From assembly GCA_018398805.1 (NCBI GenBank), contig JAGFBZ010000741.1, positions 62,001 to 126,000 on the forward strand: a stretch of 64,000 bases of DNA. The letters are read 5' to 3'. Position numbers and translations under genes: made by a program. Shown in pieces: positions 55,158-64,000 of the stretch. Position 1 is the first letter of the stretch. Every line of letters starts with the position of its first letter. Source of the DNA: Hirundichthys speculiger (Eukaryota > Chordata > Actinopteri > Beloniformes > Exocoetidae). The notes under the pieces were generated by a model. The model made no database searches and had not been told where the DNA came from. It worked only from the letters and a program-made list of their open reading frames with translations.

Positions 55158-56613
55158 AATCCGTGTATCATTCATTCTTTCCATTTTTAAATTGTCAAAC
55201 AAAACTTAAAAAATGAAAAAGTGACATTTTATTTTGTTTTTCATTTTTTAATCTAACACAAAAAATGAAAAAAGGCCTGGTTTTTCATATTTTAATTATA
55301 GACTTGGATCAAAAATCCGAAATGAAAAAACGGGCCACAGGACTGAATTTGTTTTTAATATTTAATTGGTCCGGTTTACGTGACCCGGAAAGGGCTTTGT
55401 GCGCAGCAGTTCCGGTAACATGGCGGCGCTAGAATCAAATACTAGTTTGATCAAGGACTTATTCAGCAGCGGTTTGACACATGCCGTAATTTCCTGCACG
55501 TTGCAGCAGATGGGTATCCTGTAGTGGTGGTGAGATGAAGCCTCATAAGGCATCGATCCATTTGAGCCGATCGGTTCCAGAAAGGGTTCATTACTAGAAG
55601 CTTAATCTACACACGACACCACCTACTGGACAGATTTATAATCACAGGCAGCTGGATCTAAACCACAGCTGGTTGTGGTGCATTGAATATTTGTCTGTCA
55701 TGGCCCTTGGGAATGATTATGAATTACAAAGAACGTCAATAACTATGAATTACAAAAAATGCATGGCCAAATAAATTCTCTACATACATTATCACATATG
55801 TGTATGATAAAATATGCCATGGATGTATTCTGTGTGTGTAAAGTTTCCCAGTATGGAAGTCTCATATTATATGGAAAGTTGTGTAATAATGGATAATAAG
55901 TAATTAATAAGTAATTTTTTTTCACTTTAGGAGAATAGCATGGGCCTGAACAGGCAGAGGACAGTGAAAGTGCTGGTTGAACTAGGAAGATGAAACTGAA
56001 TATGTTTGTGTAACTTGAACAATGATGAACAGGACAGGGAAAACTTTAGTCATTTTTGTTAATTAGTAACAGTCTCTCAACAGGTTTTAAACGATTCCTT
56101 TTTTGACACAACCTCTCTGGTCTTTCACATAGGTACAGAAGATGCTGGTGTGCACAAAAACGCAAATCATATTTCAAAAAGGAGATTGTTTGATAATCCA
56201 GGTCTAAACTTTTCTATTGTCATTACACATCTGTGCCACTGGATGGCGCTGTACCGACGTAAAAAGTTGGTGAATGGAGCATCATAGTGAACGGATGGAG
56301 CAGATCTAATGATAAATGAAGTAACCACGTGACAGACTTGAGCAAAAAAGCTTGAAAGTTTTGATGCAGCCCAGTTTTTTTTTTTTTTTTTTAAAGACTG
56401 AACTGTTAGTATTGCTACCCAAACCACTTCCTGGTCACGTAAACAGGATATATTAAAAAAAATTTAGTCCTGTGGCCTGTTTTTTAATTTCATATTTAAT
56501 TTCAATTTTTTTTTAAATTGATTTGAAAATGAAAAACAAAATGTCACTTTTTTATTCATTTTTGTATTTTTGATTGGCAACTGAAAATGTAAAGAACGAA
56601 AGATACACGGATT
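55158..56613. mobile_element. DNA element with inverted repeats of about 200-240 bp
   Basis: Ends AATCCGTGTATCATTCATTC and GAACGAAAGATACACGGATT begin long inverted arms: 55158 to about 55400 and about 56415 to 56613, with indels. The arms include AAAATGTCAC, GCCACAGGACT and TTTACGTGACC. GTGTT lies on both sides (55152-55156 and 56614-56618), a possible 5-bp duplication. Long arms suggest a Mutator-like element, but the superfamily is not proven. The interior carries a promoter-like sequence and a short ORF. A terminal fragment of the family is at 12453-12523. Confidence 0.65.
55365..55524 (+). promoter_or_regulatory. Promoter-like segment and 34-codon ORF inside the long-TIR element
   Basis: GTTTACGTGACCCGGAAAGG has CRE-like and ETS-like sites, and AACATGGCGGCG is a YY1-type motif containing the ATG at 55420. 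The ORF runs 34 codons to a TAG at 55522-55524 and reads LIKDLFSSGLTHAVISCTLQ in its middle, helix-rich and reminiscent of the first helix-turn-helix of a transposase. It is probably the 5' end of the parent transposase gene. The rest is deleted. Confidence 0.4.
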
Positions 56614-56689
56614 GTGTTGCCTTGGTTCTCATTTAATCTGGGGCTTTACATACATGTGCCTGTGTGGTTTTTAATCAGGTATTCTGACT

Positions 56690-56935
56690 TCCACCACAGT
56701 CTAAAATTGATCATATTAGTTTAACTGGTGATTCTAAACTGGCCATAGATCTAATTGGTAGTGTGCATGGTTAATGATCAATTTTCTTCTTTTTCTCTGT
56801 ATGACCTTGGCTGTACCAGCAGCCTGCTCAGAATGTACCCCACCTCTGTCCCTGTGACAGCTGGGTTAGGCTCCAACCAAACAGGGTACGCTGAACAGGA
56901 TAAAACAGTAGAAGAAAATGAATAAGACTGGATAA
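56690..56935 (+). repeat. Old SINE remnant, 37-kb family
   Basis: GGTGATTCTAAACTGGCC and GTGACAGCTGGGTTAGGCTC ... GGATAAAACAGTAGAAGAAA match the body and tail of the SINE at 37044-37410 in the opposite orientation. The tRNA head is missing. Confidence 0.65.
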
Positions 56936-59606
56936 GAACTAAATGATTTGTCAGAGAAAACCTGGTATATTGAAAAAGGGTGTATTTTATCTTCACATGA
57001 GTACATATATTAAAAAAAAACATTTTAAAGTAATGATTGCTTTTCTGCTACCAGCGTGCTGTTTGTGTGGTGGACTGAGAACTCTCACTGTGGTGAACAC
57101 AGACTCCTGTGGACAAAATGGTTTTTCCTTTCTTTCGATTTGTTGTTAATTTGCAAAGATCTATCTGCTTCTCATTAATTGGTCATTTAACTGCTCCCAA
57201 TTGGCGGTTTGACTTGTCAATATGCATCCTTACGATCTCTTTGCAATGAATCAATCAGTTAGAAAAGAAGAAAAGTAAAGCCATGCTTTTAATGGCAAAA
57301 GAAAGACTCTAACTGTATCATTTTGGTTCTAAACAGTTTGGTTTTGTTGGTTTACGGATTTATAAGGAAACCTAAACAGAATAAAGTCACACAGTTGATA
57401 ATACAGTTTCAAGGACACACCCCCAGTCTGTTTATGCCAGTGTTATAAATCTTGCACAACCAAATAAGGATTTTAACATAGCAATTAAAATAAATCACTA
57501 AGGTAATCTCCCGCTATGAGTGCTCTCTGAGATTAGAGTAGATTATATTGGATTAAATCCATTGACCTGATTTACTGGCCGACTGGCTCTTGTTATCCAA
57601 ATCGGACTTTGAAAATCTGACCTTCAGTTTGTGCATTTAAAGCCTCAGTGTAACTGTAATGGTGAGCTGCAAACACTCGCGGGGGTTTCAGTTTCTAAAT
57701 GATAGTATGATATCGAAGGTATGTAGTTCAGGACTTTTGCAAATATGGAATGCCTAATGTCCAATAAACAGTGTGTTTCAGTAAACACAGAAAATACCTC
57801 CTCTGCACACTGAAATTAATCAGCTTCAGTCTTCATAGATTTAGGTCACAGTAACCAGTGCCAGAACAACCAGAGGCTCAAATCCTCCCCTGATCTTTGG
57901 AAGTAAGCGGCTATTTGAAAAAGTCAGTGCATCTCATTGACCTTCTTTAAAACTGTGCTTACAGATAAAGGTGGCTTTCTTGAAAAATGACAAAACTGTC
58001 CTGTAGGATACAGAACAATTGATTTTCATAAATCAAAAAAAAAAAAGCTTCTAGGTTAAAAAGTAGCCATACTCCACAATTATTACAAGTGATGCCTCGT
58101 GAGGCGCCAGTTCAAGAAAAAGTATGTGAACCCCTTCAATTAACTGGTTTCTTTCATTAATGTTCCATAAGATTTGGACTGATCTTCATCTAAGTCCCAA
58201 TAACAAACACATTGTGGTTAAACTATTACCACACAAACAATTATAATTTCCTTAGTCCTTTATTAAACACACATTAAACATTCACAGTGATGGAGTAAAA
58301 AGTTCCACAGATTCATTGGTTTAAAACTATATTGATTGATTAAAGACACTTCAAAAAAATTCAAGCATAAAGGATACAGGAAAGGCTGTTACCAGCCTAA
58401 GCAAATTGTTTTAGTCTATTTTTGTGTTTTAGATGGAAATCATTTTAGAGCAAACTAGTGCAGAAAACCTATTTTTCTTGTCACTGTATAAGAACCTCCA
58501 TGTGGAATGACAGGTAGGATTTAGGGCCTGGTGTTTGCTTTGATTGTGAACTTTGTTGGCTTTTAATAGACCAGCAACCCAGCAATTAGTAGATGTAGAC
58601 AAATGATGAACATTGACAAATGATTTTCAATGTGAAAATCAAGCTCGCCCAAGAATCAGTGCTGGGAGTAAGAATGTTGTGAAGTCTGGTAGAGTATTTG
58701 AACAAGATCTCTAGATAATTTTAGGAAAAGAACTGCACTCACAGGAATAATTTCAGGTCTACTAGCAAATTATTTTTCTTTTTTTTCCTTTTTTGTTTGC
58801 TCTTACATTGCAAAATAGCTCAGAGACACTGGTCCATATCTGACCTGCACCGTGTGGCATCTTCCCCCCCACCGGGGACAGCCTACACTTTGCCCTCTAT
58901 TACATTGCAGCTCTGCAGCCGCTAACCCATTTCATTTAATTGCTTAGCAACTTTATCATAATATTTAGAGGTTACAGTTAACAAGATGGCTAATTAATCC
59001 AGAATAATAATTAGGCAGTAATTAAATGTCACAGAGACAGCAATAACTGCTGGCTAAACCAAAACAATAAAAGGGCTGTAAAACCCACTGATTCAAAAAG
59101 GTTGGGGGGGGGGGCACTTTGTAGTAAATAACACTCAGATCAGAATAATGTCAAGGACAATTTTGTCAGTCAACATCCAGTTCAGCTCCTAACATTTCCT
59201 CTGCAGCAAATCATTATCTTTCAGTTCCCCTGGGGAAAAAGCAGCATCAATAATGACTGGGCTCTTACTTTGACAATCCACATGCGTATAGTTTGACACC
59301 TTCAAAACAAATTATTGTCTTTTTTTTTTTTCATAACAGATGAATTCTGAAACTAACAGGTCTGTATGAAATTGATAAGAGGAAAATGCAAGACATAGTT
59401 TCAGTTTTGTATTTATGACTGGCTATCACACTGGAGGACAATGATTCTGAGCCACTTCACCAAGGAAATGTTTCACAGTAATTCTCCTAATATCATGTTA
59501 AGCTTCAAATATGTTAGTTGCAAACAAAATAGGAATAAGTCAGTCCTTTAAATTTATCATTAAAATGTGATAACTAAGACCCTTCTGTGTGTATACATAT
59601 AGTATG

Positions 59607-59686
<80 letters not shown>

Positions 59687-60004
59687 TTAGATATAGATAT
59701 TGGATTTTTTTCTTTTTTCCAGGTAGAATGGGGGAAAAAAAAAACAACAATGAAAACATTTAATCGCTTCGTGTCTTCAATGCCAGAACTCAGTTTATAT
59801 GTTTCTAGAAGGAATTACAGACTGGTAAAAGCTTGGATGAGTAAAAGCATGAAATATTTAGCGGCAGTATTGTCTGTACAGAAATAACAGTTAAAGTATA
59901 AACGACTATTGTTTTTTTGTTTTGTTTTTTGTTGTTGCTGTTTTTTCCATTTTTTTATTAGCGTTTTCTATTTTAGCATTATTTTTTATTTTTAGTGTCC
60001 AACC
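56936..60004. other. Intergenic sequence
   Basis: No gene recognised. At about 58110-58260 AAAAAGTATGTGAACCCCTT and the following ATCTTCATCTAAGTC resemble an old DNA-transposon fossil. Its ends are not found. Confidence 0.35.
59606..59687. repeat. (GATA)n microsatellite
   Basis: About 20 GATA units. Confidence 0.95.
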
Positions 60005-60007
60005 TAA

Positions 60008-61135
60008 GCTTCATCAGAATCAGAAAAGCTTTATTGCCAAGTCTGCTCACTCAGAAAAAGAATATATCTTGGTGACCTCACCTTGTGTACTAACATACAA
60101 CAATATAAGAGGAACATTTATGATGACAAAATTATTTAATTTATAAAAACATCCTATCTTAAGTATACAATAAATAGAAACACAACATCCAATAGGCTAG
60201 GTCATCGTCCACACCTAAAAGAAAGTGCTGTCAGCAGATATTTACAGTAAACAAATAACTAAATAGTGTACTTTGTGACAGAAGTAAATATGCTTTTTAT
60301 TTATACGTTCAGGTCTATTGTTAATTTAATATTTATGAATTGAATTGAATTTCTGATATATAAATTGAAAAGAAATGTGAATGGAATACACAGCTATATG
60401 TAGAAGAGTGATAAAATGCAGTGTTGTAATGTTACATGATAACAGTGTCATACAGTATTGTGACAACACTGCATGTACTGTAGACACTGCACTTAGCTGA
60501 TGTTGTACATAAGTTGTCCTTGAGGTGTGGAATAATTCTTCATCAGCGAGATGGCCTGTGGGAAAAAAGCTGTTACTGTGCCTGGATGTTTTAGCTCTGA
60601 CAGCTCAGTCAAACAAATAGTGACCTGGATGAATGGGGTCTGACATGATTTTTTTCCTTCACCTTTTCCTCATCTGGGTAGAGTACACGTCTTGGAGAAT
60701 GGGCAGCACAACACCAGTAAGCCTCTGAGCAGAGTGGACTGTTCTTTTGCAGTCAACTAATGTGCTCTGGTGGCTGAGCTGATCAAACAGTTAGAAGTGC
60801 GCAGGACAGACTCGGCGTCTGCTGAGTAGAACTGGATCAACAGCTCATGTGGCAGGTTGAAGTTCCACAGTTGGCAGAAGCCAGAACAGTCTCAGCAGGG
60901 CTTTTTTCTGGATGTAGCAGAATGTAGTCAGTGCAGATCTCCCACTTCAGGCCCTTTGAGATGGTGATGCCCAGGAGCCTGGGCTCCACTTCCCCCACAG
61001 TCTCCACAGTAGCTGCAGTGCAGTTCAGTGTGGTGAGGGCTGAACATGTTCATCTTTAGGGTGTAGTAACGGCACCAAGTAACCAGCTGGTTAGTTTCCT
61101 TCCTAAATGCAAATTCACCACCATTCTAAATGAGG
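60008..61135 (-). mobile_element. Rex1/L2-like LINE 3' end, decayed
   Basis: The minus-strand tail reads CTTTTCTGATTCTGATGAAG preceded by TTGGCAATAAAG. Above it, sequence with the layout of the LINE C-terminus (an FFPQA-like block near 60560, an LPHELLIQFYS block near 60840, a YTLKMNMF block near 61055) lies in broken frames. No ORF over 60 codons remains, so it is older than the LINEs at 45 and 51 kb. Confidence 0.7.
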
Positions 61136-63535
61136 CCAAAGAGGCACCAAAAATGCAGGAAAAACATTATGCAATGAATGACATGAAGCCAAATAAGGAG
61201 CTTTTTTGAATCGTGGCACAGAGAAGAGATTTGATTTCTTATAACTGGTAAGCAAACATAAAATTAAATAGGATGTAATTCTTCTAAGTCAGAGCAAGCA
61301 AATTTTGATAAGACTGAATTTCCCATCTAAGACAATACTTCATTAATTTTAACATTTGTCACAAAATAGATGGCCCCACACTTTTACAATTATAAGTAAG
61401 TAATTAAAGCCATTCAATTTTAATGGCAGAGAGTCTGTGGCACATCCATTTTCTACCTCTGGGCTACGTGTGTGATTTACCCTTGCTGTCTTTGTCTGAG
61501 CTTAATTTCTTTTCCTCTGCAGTATTTATTAGAACAACAAAAACTTGGTAGTGATAGGAAATAGGAGAGATTCATTAGTCATACAAATTAGATGCTGCTA
61601 CTGTTGTGTTGATCAGCTTCCTTGCTGCTGGAATTAGAGAAATAGTGGAGATGGAAAGAGCAGTGTTCCCCCTCCAGGCCAGAACATCTGTCCCTGAACA
61701 GCACAGGTTCAAATGTGAAGCATGTGTCGGGTCTTATCTGCTCCACTTTTAATGGGCTGCCAAAATTCACAGCTAAGGGAACAGCAAAGCAACCATGCAT
61801 CGCTCCTCACCATACCCTGCCCTTGTCCTTCACCAGTGCTACTGGCTGCCCACTGATATGAGCAACAATTTCCTGTATGGATGCTTTCACTTGCACACAC
61901 AGATAAACACATGTGCAGTATCGAGACACACACACACAGTAGCCATGCATACGTAGATATGTAGAAAATATGGCTTGTGCATGTACACAAATTCATTTAT
62001 TCAATCTCTAAAGGCCTAGTTGGTAGCTCGCCTCTTCTGCTGCAATCTCCTACAGAAAAGGAGGGTTTTCAGAGTTGAGCCACACACTAAAATCTTAATA
62101 TCTTTTTTCACCGTACACCTGACCTTGTCTTTTTTTAATCAGTTAAATCTTAGTGTATACCTGTTTTACTTTTTAACCTTTGACATTATCTCTACCTGGT
62201 CAGTTTACACATACAGAGGGTCAAAGAAAAATGGTTATGATTCATTTTGGTGAAGACTACAGACGAAAGGATGTGCCGACTGGTTGTTGTGACTGTTCAA
62301 ACGCAGGCTTTTTTTGAATCCCTAAGTGGCTCTTTAGGCTGACAGGGGGTGCTTTTTATAATTTCTTTTTGTTGCCTTTACGTTTTCACAGTTCAAGAAA
62401 CGACTGGGTGTCAGAGTCATTTGGGATGTGTGTCAGAGGAGTGAACTGCCAGGAAAGTCTTCCTATATTCTGTCGTGCCTCGGTGACAAAGTTTTCCAGT
62501 TCATTGAAAGTTCAGCTGCCTAGAATATTAACACACTGCAAAGGAAAAAAAAAACTATTTTGTTATGTAGATGTACTTGTGCATCTACATATGACTTAAT
62601 CAAGTAAATATCAATGACCCTAGAAATTATTATAAACTTTACAGCAGTTAATTAAAGAATTACACATACATTCACAGGAACCTTTGTCATTTTTAACTCA
62701 ATAGTTGTCAAGGTTGCTTCATGACATTCCGTAATATTACTTTTCTTTGGTCTTATTTAGTTTCTTACTCACCCATATTTACTCATTCAGCTTCAGTGTC
62801 TTAATCTCTTTATCACCCCTGCTTTGATGGTTGAGCTCTCTGAGCCAGTTGCATCATTAGTGATGTGAAGCAATATTCAGTTGTCACAAGAGACCACCAG
62901 GATGAAAGTCTAAAGTTACTGGCTGATTTTTGCTGACAGCAGGGATGTGAGATGGAAAGAGCTAGACAACTCTTCCTAAAAGTAAGCCAATATTTGATCA
63001 AATGAAACTGGAAACTGATCTTTAAACATGAGAAAATTATTTTGTCATTTTACATTTTGCTAAACTCTGACTTTCCGACTTTTTTCATAAAAACATTGGT
63101 TAGAAGGTGGGAGATGATCGCTGATGGCATCAAGCTGCTGAATGTAAGGCAACAGTTTAGTTTGTTCTCAATTAGACCCAATATTTTCTCATATTTTGTC
63201 AATTTCAATTCCATTTAACTCATATCCAGTTATTGAAAATACATTGTTAATATTACCCATTTAAATAAATATACAGCATTTAAGGTTAACTGAGTAAACT
63301 GGGTGGTTCGTTTTGAAATAAAAAAATAAAATTAAAAAACACATTTCTGGGGTTTGAAAACATGTCATGTGAAGGCTGCTGTTTAAAAACCAATCCAATA
63401 ATACAGTGTTATTACAAATTTAGAGCCTTTATTATAACACACTTGCATTTTTGCACTCGAGAAAACAGATTTAAGTTAAATAGATAAAAATAAATGGATT
63501 GATTAACTCTCCGCTTAGCATGAATTATTGCATGA
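61136..63535. other. Intergenic sequence, nothing recognised
   Basis: No exon or element recognised. Confidence 0.4.
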
Positions 63536-63540
63536 TGTAA

Positions 63541-64000
63541 TCAGAATCAGAATCGTTTTTAATCGCCAAGTACGTTCGCACATACAAGGAATTCTGTTCC
63601 GGCAGGTGGTAACACTCTCAGAATAAGGTACAAGTGATAAAGAACAAAAAAGGAATATGTAATAAGAAAAAACAGGATATGTACATCTATATACAAAAGT
63701 AAAAAAGTAAGTTAAAAAATAGAATAAAATAAAATAAATAAGTAAGTAAAATAGTATGTACAAGGGTGGTGCAAAGTACACAAGATAGTGTAAATGATAG
63801 TGGTTTTTGGTTAGTGCAAATGATTGGTTGAAACCATTTATGAGCTGTTCATTAAAGTGATGGCAGTGCAGTAGAAACTGTTTTTGAGTCGTGTGGTTTT
63901 GGTGCGCAGGGCTCTGTAGCGCCTGCCGGAGGGGAGGAGGGAGAACAGGTTGTTTCCCGGGTGGGCGGGGTCTTTGATGATGTTGGCTGCCCTCTTCCTG
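63541..64000 (-). mobile_element. Rex1/L2-like LINE 3' end, runs off the window
   Basis: The minus-strand tail has ATTCTGATTCTGATTACATC next to GGCGATTAAAA. From about 63850 to the window end the minus strand reads as the LINE C-terminus, including FSLLPSGRRYRALRTKTTR. The element continues beyond 64000, so its completeness is unknown. Confidence 0.8.

Noticed and set aside
1..64000. CRISPR arrays, bacterial operons, riboswitches, rRNA
   Set aside because: No regularly spaced repeats, no Shine-Dalgarno-led gene runs and no conserved rRNA cores. The window is vertebrate.

Overview
The window looks like a transposon-rich stretch of a teleost fish genome. The evidence is a mix typical of ray-finned fish: hAT elements with 8-bp target duplications, a TTAA-flanked piggyBac, Tc1/mariner fossils, Rex1/L2-like LINE tails ending in repeated ATTCTG units, tRNA-headed SINEs with (ATGG)n tails, a proviral retrovirus primed by tRNA-Pro, and a multicopy fish gene pair (SAMD3-like plus partner). 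Base composition is AT-rich with many microsatellites. I find no complete host protein-coding gene; nearly every ORF over 60 codons is part of, or a shadow of, a mobile element.

Layout. 1-4.9 kb: a tRNA-derived SINE and a GGGCCC-ended DNA element (1982-3836) holding a 113-bp perfect palindrome. 4.9-7.15 kb: a nested set of hAT elements with exact 8-bp target duplications and a BED zinc-finger remnant. 7.8-10.9 kb: weak host signals, namely a possible terminal exon and a CpG/NRF-1 promoter-like segment with a duplicated 72-bp unit, both on the minus strand. 11.8-13.0 kb: relics of families also seen elsewhere in the window. 13.0-19.7 kb: a provirus with two LTRs that read as identical, damaged gag-pro-pol, no RT palm, no env, and a cluster of stem-loops where env would lie. 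22.1-23.6 kb: piggyBac with a dead transposase. 23.9-27.7 kb: a GC-rich repeat that truncates the SAMD3-like pseudogene, its partner gene, and a retroposon with an intact 144-codon ORF. 29.7-30.1 kb: a solo LTR of the 13-kb provirus family. 32.6-34.7 kb: an unusually long (2 kb) solo LTR of a different family. 37-38.5 kb: three SINEs. 40 kb: a hAT element with CCGACCC repeats. 44.6-46.7 kb: an I/Jockey-type LINE. 47.9-49.0 kb: a Tc1 fossil filled with other elements. 50.2-54.5 kb: a pile of LINE fragments plus a second GC-rich repeat. 55.2-56.6 kb: a long-TIR DNA element carrying a promoter-like sequence and a short ORF. 60-61.1 kb and 63.5 kb to the end: two more LINE 3' ends.

The genes do not form a pathway. 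What the window records is a series of insertions whose relative order can be read from target-site duplications. The most unusual items are the RT-deleted provirus with identical LTRs, the stem-loop cluster just after its pol remnant, the 2-kb solo LTR, and the 113-bp palindrome. Boundaries without a target duplication are approximate. Family names rest on motifs read by eye, not on database searches.
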